Assembly (NCBI GenBank): GCA_035347995.1
Contig: DAOPQD010000057.1
Span: 1-21,247 of the forward strand
DNA: 21,247 nucleotides
Origin: JAAZNO01 sp012798275
GTDB lineage: Bacteria > Chloroflexota > Anaerolineae > B4-G1 > SLSP01
Reading direction: 5' to 3'
Part shown: positions 15,640 to 21,247 of the stretch, in pieces
Numbering within the stretch: the first letter of the stretch is position 1
Layout: every line of letters begins with the position of its first letter
The notes under the pieces: model-generated
Told to the model about the DNA's origin: nothing
Database searches by the model: none
What the model saw: only the letters and a program-made list of their open reading frames with translations
Program-made: the position numbers and the translations under genes

Positions 15640-15668
15640 ATCATATCACCGCACAGACAAACTGGCAA
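15640..15668 (-). promoter_or_regulatory. Promoter of the GNAT gene, apparently giving a leaderless mRNA
   Basis: Read on the minus strand, TTGCCA (15668-15663) is 17 bases from TATGAT (15645-15640). Only 8 bases separate the -10 box from the ATG at 15631, so the transcript would start within about 0-2 bases of the start codon. No ribosome binding site is present in that space. Confidence 0.65.
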
Positions 15669-15696
15669 TTGTCCTCCTTCGAAAGCAGGGTATAAT
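15669..15696 (+). promoter_or_regulatory. Divergent promoter of the plus-strand GNAT-like gene
   Basis: TTGTCC (15669-15674) and a perfect TATAAT (15691-15696) are 16 bases apart. Its -35 box directly abuts the -35 box of the opposite promoter (15663-15668), so two polymerases could not easily bind at once. Confidence 0.65.
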
Positions 15697-15767
15697 GAAG
15701 CCGTGCAGGTTTCGAGATCACGCCACGACTTTCCGCGAAGGAAAGTTCCATAGCCGAAGGAGGCGAC

Positions 15768-16265
15768 ATGGCGCCGGGGATTCAGATACGCCGAGCCAGA
15801 TTGGAAGACGCTGCAGCCATTGCGGGGTTCGTCAACCAGGCTCGCCGCCGGGGTGAGGCGGTGAGTCGCGCCATGGTAGCGCGACGCTTCAGCGATGTAG
15901 GATTCATGCTGGCAGAACTGGATGGCGAGATCGTGGGCATGTTGGGCTGGCAGGTCGAAAACCTGATCGTGCGTATCACCGATTTCCTGATTACCCCGGC
16001 AATGGATCGTGTCATCGCCGGGCGGGCCTTGATCGAGAGCATGGAGGAAGAGGCGAAGGTGCTGCAGGCAGAGGTGGCGATGCTCTTTTTGCCCCCCCGC
16101 CCCAGCTCCGATTTGATCAGCTTTTGGGAGCTGTTTGGCTACACCGAACGCTCTTTCGACAGCCTTCCCAAGCAATGGCGACAGGCCGCGGCGGAATGGA
16201 ACCCCAACGCCGCCAACGTGATGATCAAAATGCTGCGCGAGGATATGGTGCGCCGTCCGATTTGA
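15768..16265 (+). CDS. Degenerate GNAT-like protein
   Basis: This is a 165-residue protein with a GNAT-like order of elements: IQIRRARLEDAAAIAGFVN (5-23), GFMLAELDGEIVGMLGW (45-61), a central strand and helix, then AEVAMLFLPPRPSSDLISFW (101-120) and ELFGYTERSFDSLPK (121-135), as in motif B. The acetyl-CoA loop R/Q-x-x-G-x-G/A is missing; in its place is ITPAMDRVIAGRALIESM. It may therefore be inactive as an acetyltransferase or bind another ligand. AAGGAGG (15757-15763) lies 4 bases before the ATG. It is transcribed away from the complete GNAT gene, sharing its regulatory region. The small membrane protein that follows 79 bases later is on the same strand and may be co-transcribed. Confidence 0.65.
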   Translation: MAPGIQIRRARLEDAAAIAGFVNQARRRGEAVSRAMVARRFSDVGFMLAELDGEIVGMLGWQVENLIVRITDFLITPAMDRVIAGRALIESMEEEAKVLQAEVAMLFLPPRPSSDLISFWELFGYTERSFDSLPKQWRQAAAEWNPNAANVMIKMLREDMVRRPI

Positions 16266-16344
16266 GCGCCGTCGCCCGCATCTTGCCAGAACTGGATGAC
16301 TCACGGAAAAATACCATCACCTGGTTAATCGAGGGGAAAAAACT

Positions 16345-16608
16345 ATGGCGAAAATTAAGACCTTCATCACTGACCATCCACAATGGACCTCGTGGATCGT
16401 GCTCTCCATTGGCATGGTGCTGATCCTGATCTGGTCAGCTCGCGACGTAGGCCTGCTGGCAGGACAATGGGCCGCCCTCATCGTCGCTACCATCGCGGTC
16501 GCCGGGCTGGCCGTGTGGATCATCGGCTGGGAAGACGAAGAAGACGACGAGGGCAAAGACAAGACTCCCTCCCCGGCGCCGGAACCTCGGAACACGCCGG
16601 AGGCCTGA
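16345..16608 (+). CDS. Small two-helix membrane protein
   Basis: This is an 87-residue protein with helix 1 at about 16-34 (SWIVLSIGMVLILIWSA) and helix 2 at about 41-61 (QWAALIVATIAVAGLAVWII). A very acidic, then Pro-rich C-terminal tail follows (WEDEEDDEGKDK and onward). GAGGGG (16331-16336) lies 8 bases ahead of the ATG, and a terminator follows 32 bases after the stop. I recognise no family. The hairpin orientation and short loop suggest both ends face the cytoplasm. Confidence 0.7.
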   Translation: MAKIKTFITDHPQWTSWIVLSIGMVLILIWSARDVGLLAGQWAALIVATIAVAGLAVWIIGWEDEEDDEGKDKTPSPAPEPRNTPEA

Positions 16609-16640
16609 GACCTACGCCCCGCTTCCTCTGCTCGCCGTAG

Positions 16641-16675
16641 CCCGCCATCGGCCAGGACGCCGAAGGCGGGTTTTT
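16641..16675 (+). terminator. Rho-independent terminator
   Basis: CCCGCC-A-TCGGC pairs with GCCGA-A-GGCGGG (one A-A mismatch) around CAGGAC, and is followed by TTTTT (16671-16675). It closes the GNAT-like/small membrane protein unit and separates it from the signal peptidase promoter 18 bases later. Confidence 0.9.
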
Positions 16676-16693
16676 CTGCGTCGCCCGCTTTGC

Positions 16694-16721
16694 TTGCACG
16701 CCTTCTCAGATGGACTATAAT
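16694..16721 (+). promoter_or_regulatory. Promoter of the signal peptidase/deoC operon
   Basis: TTGCAC (16694-16699) is 16 bases from a perfect TATAAT (16716-16721). Transcription would begin near 16728, and GGAGG (16761-16765) precedes the TTG start of the first signal peptidase. Confidence 0.65.
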
Positions 16722-16772
16722 GCAGGCGTCCGATTCCTGGTAAGGCAATTGCCGGGACGTGGAGGTTGACGC

Positions 16773-17393
16773 TTGAGTGAAAATGACATCGAAACGGTCC
16801 TTCCGGTCGAGGAGCCCGAGACCGAAACGACGCCCTCATTAAGTCGCGCGTTCGGTATCCGCTCCTGGCTGCAGGACCTGCTGGAAACTTTGCTGCTGGC
16901 GGCGATCATCTTCCTGGTCATCAACACCTTGACCGGACGCTATCAAGTGCATGGGCAAAGCATGGAGCCAAGTCTTTACGGCAATCAATATCTGATTGCC
17001 AGCAAGGTGACCTATTGGCTGCATCCCCCCGAACGGGGTGACATCGTCGTCTTGCGTCCCCCGGCGGGACAGGGAAGCATCCCGTTCATCAAACGAATCA
17101 TTGGGATACCGGGGGACATCGTCGAGGCCCGCGAGGGCAAAATCTGGGTGAATGGCATCGCGTTGAACGAGCCCTACGTCAGCGCGCCGGTCGCCTACAC
17201 CAACCGGTGGATGGTGACCGATGGCATGTACCTGGTGCTGGGCGACAATCGCAACAACTCCAGCGATTCGCACGCCTGGGGCCTGCTGCCGCGGGAAAAC
17301 ATCATCGGGAAAGCCGTCTTTTGCTATTGGCCGCCAGAACACTGGGGACTGATCCCGCACTATAGTTATGAAGAGCTGCGACAAATTCAATAA
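16773..17393 (+). CDS. lepB: Type I signal peptidase (first of two)
   Basis: This is a 206-residue protein that cleaves signal peptides from exported proteins at the outer face of the membrane. A cytoplasmic acidic N-terminus (1-30) and one helix (about 36-52) precede the catalytic domain. The nucleophile Ser63 is in GQSMEPSL, the general base Lys107 is in FIKRIIGIPGD, and the conserved box GDNRNNSSDSHAWG is at 157-170. The length is that of the compact Gram-positive/Chloroflexota type. It starts with TTG: GGAGG (16761-16765) lies 7 bases before it and no in-frame ATG precedes the membrane helix. It heads an operon with a paralogue only 20 bases downstream. Confidence 0.93.
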   Translation: MSENDIETVLPVEEPETETTPSLSRAFGIRSWLQDLLETLLLAAIIFLVINTLTGRYQVHGQSMEPSLYGNQYLIASKVTYWLHPPERGDIVVLRPPAGQGSIPFIKRIIGIPGDIVEAREGKIWVNGIALNEPYVSAPVAYTNRWMVTDGMYLVLGDNRNNSSDSHAWGLLPRENIIGKAVFCYWPPEHWGLIPHYSYEELRQIQ

Positions 17394-17413
17394 ATACTCG
17401 TATTGTGGGAAGT

Positions 17414-18037
17414 ATGAACACGCTACAGACACAGACCCTGAATAAAAGCGCCGTGCCGACGGCGTCCCCCACGCGCGTGCCCGAAGAACCTGCCTCTCTC
17501 AAAATGCTGGGGGGGGATCTCCTGGAAACGTTGCTGCTGGCAGCCGTCCTTTTTTTCATTATCAACACCTTCACGGGACGCTATCAAGTGCTGTCGGTCA
17601 GCATGGAACCCACCCTCCACGAAGGGCAGTACCTGCTGATCAGCAAGGCCAGCTACTGGTTCCATGAGCCGGAGCGGGGGGACATTCTGGTGGTGAAGCC
17701 CCTCAACGGCGACAAAAACAGTATCCCCCTCATCAAACGCCTCATTGGCCTGCCGGGGGATACGGTTGAAGCCCGCGATGGACGCATCTGGATTAACGGC
17801 GTCGCCATCAATGAGACGTATGTCAGCGGCCCGCTGGCCTACGCCGACCGCTGGACGCTGGGTCCCGACGAGTACTTCCTGCTGGGTGATAATCGCAACA
17901 ATTCTAGCGATTCGCACAGCTGGGGCCCCCTTCCCAGGGAGAACATCATTGGCAAGGCCGTGTTTCGCTACTGGCCGTTGGAACTGTTTGGCACGTTCCC
18001 GCAGTACGCTTTTGCCGAATTGGAGGCTACTCCATGA
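17414..18037 (+). CDS. lepB: Type I signal peptidase (second of two, paralogue of the first)
   Basis: This is a 207-residue protein that closely mirrors its neighbour over the whole length, for example ETLLLAA and TGRYQV in both. Catalytic Ser63 is in SVSMEPTL, Lys108 is in LIKRLIGLPGD, and the box GDNRNNSSDSHSWG is present. The N-terminal cytoplasmic segment differs completely, and the residue before the nucleophile motif is Val rather than Gln (SVSM against GQSM), so substrate preference may differ. An upstream in-frame GTG (17405) is possible, but ATG 17414 is the more likely start; neither has a strong Shine-Dalgarno sequence, so coupling to the upstream stop is likely. Its TGA overlaps the deoC ATG (ATGA). 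Confidence 0.93.
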   Translation: MNTLQTQTLNKSAVPTASPTRVPEEPASLKMLGGDLLETLLLAAVLFFIINTFTGRYQVLSVSMEPTLHEGQYLLISKASYWFHEPERGDILVVKPLNGDKNSIPLIKRLIGLPGDTVEARDGRIWINGVAINETYVSGPLAYADRWTLGPDEYFLLGDNRNNSSDSHSWGPLPRENIIGKAVFRYWPLELFGTFPQYAFAELEATP

Positions 18038-18699
18038 AACGAGCGACTCTGGCCCGCATGATTGATCACACGCTGCTCAAACCTGAAGCGACCCCGGCAG
18101 AGATTGAACGGCTGTGCGCGGAAGCGGCGGAACACGGTTTCGCCACCGTCTGTGTCAACCCGATCTATGTGGCCCTCGCCGCCAACCTGCTCCACGGCAC
18201 GCCGGTGGCCGTCTGCACGGTCACCGGGTTTCCTCTGGGCGCCACTCCCACTCCCGTCAAGCGCTTTGAGGCCCTGCAGGTGCTGGATGACGGCGCTGTC
18301 GAAGTGGACATGGTCATCCCCATCGGGCGCCTCAAGGCCGGGCAGCATGACGTCGTGCGCGACGACATCTACGCCCTGGCGCAGCTCTGCCATGAGCAGG
18401 GTGCTCTCCTGAAGGTCATCCTGGAAAATGCCCTGCTGACCGACGACGAGAAGGTCAGCGCCTGCCGGCTCGCGGTGGAAGCCGGCGCCGACTTCGTCAA
18501 GACCTCAACGGGCTTTGCCAGGAGCGGGGCCACCGTCGCCGATGTGGCGTTGATGCGACAGACCGTGGGTCCTGAGATCGGCGTGAAAGCCGCTGGGGGC
18601 ATCCGTACCTACGCCGACGCGCTGGCGATGATCGAGGCCGGCGCCAACCGCCTCGGGGCGAGCGCCAGCCTGAAAATCCTGGAAGAAGCGGAGGAGTAA
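18034..18699 (+). CDS. deoC: Deoxyribose-phosphate aldolase
   Basis: This is a 221-residue class I aldolase that splits 2-deoxyribose 5-phosphate into glyceraldehyde 3-phosphate and acetaldehyde in deoxynucleoside catabolism (cytoplasm). All key residues are visible. The Schiff-base Lys156 is in FVKTSTGF, Lys185 is in GVKAAGGIRT, and Asp92 is in VEVDMVI. The opening IDHTLLKPEAT and VCTVTGFPLGA are family hallmarks, and the length is typical of short bacterial DeoC. The ATG overlaps the stop of the second signal peptidase by four bases. Other deo genes (phosphopentomutase, nucleoside phosphorylase) are absent, so the linkage is likely a housekeeping operon rather than a deo operon. Confidence 0.96.
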   Translation: MKRATLARMIDHTLLKPEATPAEIERLCAEAAEHGFATVCVNPIYVALAANLLHGTPVAVCTVTGFPLGATPTPVKRFEALQVLDDGAVEVDMVIPIGRLKAGQHDVVRDDIYALAQLCHEQGALLKVILENALLTDDEKVSACRLAVEAGADFVKTSTGFARSGATVADVALMRQTVGPEIGVKAAGGIRTYADALAMIEAGANRLGASASLKILEEAEE

Positions 18700-18971
18700 T
18701 GCGGCATCACTGCCCCCGGTGTTCTTTTGGCCACCTCCGGTCCACCCACAGCACCTACGTGCGGCGCGTGGGCCAGCGCCTCATCACGATTCCCAATTTC
18801 ACGCTGTGGCGCTGCGATGCGTGTGGCTACGTGCGGTACGACGTGACGGACCTCGCCAGGGTAGACCTGCTGCTGGGCCCCGAAGAAGATGCATGGGATG
18901 AGCCAGAAGAAGCCTCTCCCAAGCCCGCGGAGGGGCCGGCTTCGCGGGGGCCGCGTCGCTGGTCTGACTAA
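18699..18971 (+). CDS. Small YgiT-like zinc-ribbon protein
   Basis: This is a 90-residue protein with two CxxC knuckles, Cys5/Cys8 (CPRC) and Cys39/Cys42 (CDAC), separated by a beta-rich YVRRVGQRLITIPNFTLWRC. The layout resembles YgiT-type zinc fingers without the helix-turn-helix half. The C-terminal third is acidic, Pro-rich and probably disordered. Its ATG overlaps the deoC stop (TAATG), with GAGGAG just upstream, so it is translated together with deoC. Function is unknown; a structural zinc site is likely. Confidence 0.75.
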   Translation: MRHHCPRCSFGHLRSTHSTYVRRVGQRLITIPNFTLWRCDACGYVRYDVTDLARVDLLLGPEEDAWDEPEEASPKPAEGPASRGPRRWSD

Positions 18972-19039
18972 AAATTGCACCGACCCGGAGGGGCAGCGAG
19001 GCGTTATCCGGTCAGCCCCTTCAATGTCTTCTACGATTT

Positions 19040-19081
19040 GGCCACTTCGTGGCCCTGTGGGGAATGGCCCCAGGCTCTTTT
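19040..19081 (+). other. Two adjacent hairpins and a short T-run ahead of the gltD-like gene
   Basis: GGCCAC (19040-19045) and GTGGCC (19049-19054) form a perfect hairpin with a TTC loop. TGGGG (19058-19062) and CCCCA (19068-19072) form a second one, followed five bases later by TTTT (19078-19081). They may be a weak terminator for the operon upstream or an attenuator for the gene downstream. Otherwise the gap 18972-19118 shows no promoter that I can support. Confidence 0.35.
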
Positions 19082-19118
19082 CAGCGTAGCGACCTCAATC
19101 CCAGTCCAAGAGGTGTCC

Positions 19119-20543
19119 ATGGCTCAACCAACGCCCGAAAAAGTGGACCGTAAAGCGCGCTCCCAGCTGACCCCCGTCCCGGCGAAAACGCGCCCTCCCG
19201 ACGAACGGGTGCGAGATTTCCGCGAGATCCTCATCCTGCACACGCCCGCAGAGGCTCGCGCCGAGGCCTCGCGCTGTCTGCAGTGCGCCAACGCCCCCTG
19301 CCAGCAGGCCTGTCCCCTGCACAACGACATTCCCCAGGCCCTGGGCCTGTTGGCGGAAGGGGATTTCGCCGGCGCGGCAGCCGTCTATCGGCAGACAAAT
19401 CCCCTGCCCGAAGTGTGCGGGCGGGTCTGCCCCGAACGGTTCTGCCAGGACGCCTGCACCCTCAAACGGCTGGGAAGGCCCCTGGATACGCGACGGCTCG
19501 AAGCGTTCGTGAGCACCTACGCCCGCGAGACTGCCGGCGTGCCGCTGCCGGAAATCGCGCCGGCGACCGGCATGCGCGTGGCCGTCGTCGGCGCCGGGCC
19601 CGCCGGCCTCACCGTCGCCGAGACGCTCACCCGCCTGGGGCATAGGGCCGTGGTCTTCGAACAATACCCTGCCCCCGGCGGCATGATGCTCTATGGCATT
19701 CCACGCTTCAAACTGGGAGCGGAGATCGTGCAGGCCAAAATTGCCTGGTTGCAGGCCCTGGGCATTGAGATCCGCTGCCATGTGACCGTGGGCCGCGACG
19801 TGACCCTGCCACAGCTGCTGGCGGAGTATGACGCCGTCTTCCTGGGCACGGGCGCCCAGGAACAATATCGCGCCGATCTCCCCGGCGAGACCCTCGCCGG
19901 CATCTACGACGCCACGCAATTCCTCTGCCGCGCCAATCTACCGCCGGAGATCCTGCCCGAGGCCTGGCAGGCGCCGCTGGACGTCGGGCCACGAGTCCAC
20001 GTCATTGGCGGAGGGAATACCGCCATTGACTGTATGCGCACGGCGGCCCGCCTGCCGGGCGTCCGCGAGGTCACTTGCTACTATCGCCGCAGTATGCAGG
20101 AGATGCCCGCCGAGCCGGAGGAATACCGGCACGCGCTGGAAGAATGGGGCAATTTTGTGTGGCTTGCCTGTCCCGTCGAATTCCTGGGCGACGAGGCGGG
20201 ACGCTTGCGCGCGATCACCTACCAGCGCATGAAGCTCGGCGATCCCGACGAGAGCGGACGCTGCCGGCCGGAATGCGTGCCGGGGCTGGAAATCACGCTG
20301 GAGGTGAATACCGCCGTCCTGGCGCTGGGCTATCGGCCCGCGAAGCAACCCCTGGCAGGACTCACGGAGCTGCGGTTGGGACGCGGGGGCGTGATCGAGG
20401 TAGATGCGCCGGAGACCGGGCGGACCAGCGTGCCGCGGCTTTTCGCTGCCGGCGATGTGGTACACGGCGCGCATCTGCTCGCGCCCGCCGTCGCCGATGC
20501 GCTCAGCGTGGCACGCGCCATGGATGCCTTCCTCCGCGCTTGA
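19119..20543 (+). CDS. gltD: GltD/NfnB-type FAD, Fe-S and NAD(P)H-binding oxidoreductase (glutamate synthase small-subunit family)
   Basis: This is a 474-residue protein. The N-terminal dihydropyrimidine-dehydrogenase-like Fe-S domain has Cys53, 56, 61 and 65 (CLQCANAPCQQACP) and Cys100, 104, 109 and 113, enough for two 4Fe-4S clusters. The FAD Rossmann motif VVGAGPAGL is at 156-164, followed by PGGMMLYGIPRFKL (187-199). The NAD(P)H motif VIGGGNTAID is at 295-304, and the terminal FAD motif AAGDVVHGAHLLAPAVADA is at 443-461. The family passes electrons from NAD(P)H to a partner: GltB in glutamate synthase, or NfnA in NADH-dependent ferredoxin:NADP oxidoreductase. Neither partner is in the window, so the exact reaction is open. 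The ATG at 19119 has AGAGGTG about 5 bases before it; the open frame extends back to 18975 but shows no family similarity there. The stop codon lies inside the tRNA promoter. Confidence 0.85.
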   Translation: MAQPTPEKVDRKARSQLTPVPAKTRPPDERVRDFREILILHTPAEARAEASRCLQCANAPCQQACPLHNDIPQALGLLAEGDFAGAAAVYRQTNPLPEVCGRVCPERFCQDACTLKRLGRPLDTRRLEAFVSTYARETAGVPLPEIAPATGMRVAVVGAGPAGLTVAETLTRLGHRAVVFEQYPAPGGMMLYGIPRFKLGAEIVQAKIAWLQALGIEIRCHVTVGRDVTLPQLLAEYDAVFLGTGAQEQYRADLPGETLAGIYDATQFLCRANLPPEILPEAWQAPLDVGPRVHVIGGGNTAIDCMRTAARLPGVREVTCYYRRSMQEMPAEPEEYRHALEEWGNFVWLACPVEFLGDEAGRLRAITYQRMKLGDPDESGRCRPECVPGLEITLEVNTAVLALGYRPAKQPLAGLTELRLGRGGVIEVDAPETGRTSVPRLFAAGDVVHGAHLLAPAVADALSVARAMDAFLRA

Positions 20544-20567
20544 CAAAACCAGGGCTTCAGATACAAT
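20540..20567 (+). promoter_or_regulatory. Promoter of tRNA-Phe, overlapping the end of the gltD-like gene
   Basis: A consensus TTGACA (20540-20545) lies 16 bases from TACAAT (20562-20567), so transcription would start about 5 bases before the tRNA. The TGA of the oxidoreductase gene (20541-20543) is part of the -35 box. Confidence 0.8.
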
Positions 20568-20578
20568 GTGGCCGCGTT

Positions 20579-20652
20579 GCCGAGATAGCTCAGTTCGGTA
20601 GAGCAGTGGACTGAAAATCCATGTGTCCCCAGTTCAATTCTGGGTCTCGGCA
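20579..20652 (+). tRNA. tRNA-Phe (anticodon GAA)
   Basis: A full cloverleaf can be drawn. The acceptor stem pairs GCCGAGA (20579-20585) with TCTCGGC (20645-20651), and the D stem pairs GCTC with GAGC. The anticodon stem GTGGA/TCCAT (first pair G-U) surrounds the loop CTGAAAA with anticodon GAA. The T arm is CCCAG-TTCAATT-CTGGG. The discriminator is A at 20652 and CCA is not encoded. It is a single-gene transcription unit between its own promoter and terminator. Confidence 0.96.
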
Positions 20653-20657
20653 CACCC

Positions 20658-20687
20658 CAGCCCGGTTCAAGCCGGGCTGTTTTTTTT
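20658..20687 (+). terminator. Rho-independent terminator of tRNA-Phe
   Basis: CAGCCCGG (20658-20665) pairs with CCGGGCTG (20672-20679) around TTCAAG, followed by eight T (20680-20687). The 208-base gap that follows (20688-20895) contains no gene that I can support. Confidence 0.95.
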
Positions 20688-20895
20688 GACGTGTTGACTT
20701 GCACCAGTTCAGTTGCAGAGAGCGGATACAGGCGTAAAGAAAAACCTTCTTCTCCCGCACCCCGTAGAAGCGCCTGAGCCTATCACCCCCGGCGTGACAT
20801 GCGCCCGCAATAGCCCCCACATTGGGATCTCCACCAATTTCCAGATCTGGGATAAAATGTGTTGACAGCAGCCATACAATTCAGGAGCATCCACC

Positions 20896-21144
20896 ATGCG
20901 CAGAACCGCGGTAATCACCGCACGCATCGAGCCAGAGCTCAAAGCTAGCGCCGGGCAAATCTGTGCGCAGCTGGGATTGACCCTCACCCAGGCAATCACG
21001 CTCTTCCTGCGCCAGCTCGAACTGCAGCCAGGTCTGCCCTTCGACCTTAAAGTGCCCCCTGCTGCCACACTCACCCCCTCGCCGAAGGCCCCGGATCGGC
21101 AAAGACTCGCCGCCAGCGACATCCCAGAAGTAGACCGGGGGTAA
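20896..21144 (+). CDS. RelB/DinJ-family antitoxin (orphan in this window)
   Basis: This is an 82-residue protein. The N-terminal ribbon-helix-helix reads TAVITARIEPELKASAGQIC, then AQLGLTLTQAITLFLRQLE, followed by GLPFDLKVP. This is the RelB/DinJ layout, in which the strand dimerises and binds the operator while the C-terminal tail wraps the toxin. AGGAG (20883-20887) lies 8 bases before the ATG. In this family a RelE/YafQ-type toxin normally overlaps or abuts the antitoxin gene, yet the remaining 103 bases (21145-21247) have no suitable start or ORF on the plus strand. The protein could be a solitary regulator, a remnant of a pair, or paired with a toxin beyond the window. Autorepression of its own promoter is expected from the family. 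Confidence 0.8.
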   Translation: MRRTAVITARIEPELKASAGQICAQLGLTLTQAITLFLRQLELQPGLPFDLKVPPAATLTPSPKAPDRQRLAASDIPEVDRG

Positions 21145-21247
21145 CTGTTCAGCCCTTGACTAAAAACCAAGATTTTCTGGCGACCGCTGTAAGAGGAAAA
21201 ATGCTATTGGTTAGCGCGTTCGCCCGCTGAACGCCTGCAGCACATGG

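Noticed and set aside
18975..19118. Upstream extension of the gltD-like gene by 48 codons
   Set aside because: The initiating codon is TTG without a ribosome binding site, the sequence passes through the hairpins, and the family normally begins close to the chosen ATG.
20862..20880. TTGACA and TACAAT before the antitoxin gene as one promoter
   Set aside because: They are only 7 bases apart, far too close for a sigma-70 promoter; TAAAAT at 20853-20858 lacks a matching -35 box.
21156..21178. TTGACT after the antitoxin as a promoter for a toxin gene
   Set aside because: No -10-like hexamer occurs at the right distance and no ORF of useful length follows within the window.

Overview
The window looks like a chromosomal stretch from a member of the Chloroflexota (an Anaerolineae/Caldilineae-type bacterium). 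This is inferred from protein style only, because no search was run. Pointers are Tad-type pseudopilin genes with large extracellular tails, Thr/Pro-rich linkers ending in a YLPLVLK-like C-terminus, a YtxH protein next to a two-helix membrane protein, and a fairly GC-rich genome with clear sigma-70-like promoters and AGGAGG ribosome binding sites. There is no CRISPR array, insertion sequence, rRNA or phage module.

Region 1 (1-10828) is a surface or pilus-like locus. A TadG-like gene (82-1242) has its own promoter and a hairpin terminator. A second promoter (1405-1433) then starts a co-directional block. The block holds a 1315-residue TadE-type pseudopilin carrying a long multidomain adhesin tail, an exported beta-propeller (sialidase-like) protein overlapping it by 23 bases, a small membrane-anchored PepSY-like protein, a second ordinary-sized TadE, and a 753-residue TadG-like protein. 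That last protein has a von Willebrand A domain that appears to be split by a carbohydrate-binding-like insertion. A strong terminator at 10793-10828 ends the block. No Tad ATPase, platform protein, secretin or prepilin peptidase is in the window, so these products must rely on machinery encoded elsewhere.

Region 2 (10921-11936) is a two-gene envelope operon (a two-helix membrane protein plus a YtxH protein). It ends at a perfect 13-bp-stem hairpin shared with the convergent neighbour.

Region 3 (11961-15668, minus strand) holds, in transcription order, a GNAT acetyltransferase with an apparently leaderless promoter, a membrane-anchored zinc-ribbon protein with four OB-fold-like repeats, and a TctA/COG1784-type permease one base behind it. 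The last two look translationally coupled.

Region 4 (15669-16675, plus strand) starts from a promoter back to back with the GNAT promoter. It encodes a degenerate GNAT-like protein and a small two-helix membrane protein, and ends in a terminator.

Region 5 (16694-19081) is a compact operon of two paralogous type I signal peptidases, deoxyribose-phosphate aldolase (deoC) and a small zinc-ribbon protein. The last three are joined by 1-4 base overlaps. Region 6 has a GltD/NfnB-like FAD/Fe-S oxidoreductase, tRNA-Phe(GAA) with its own promoter and terminator, and a RelB/DinJ-type antitoxin without a visible toxin up to the window end.
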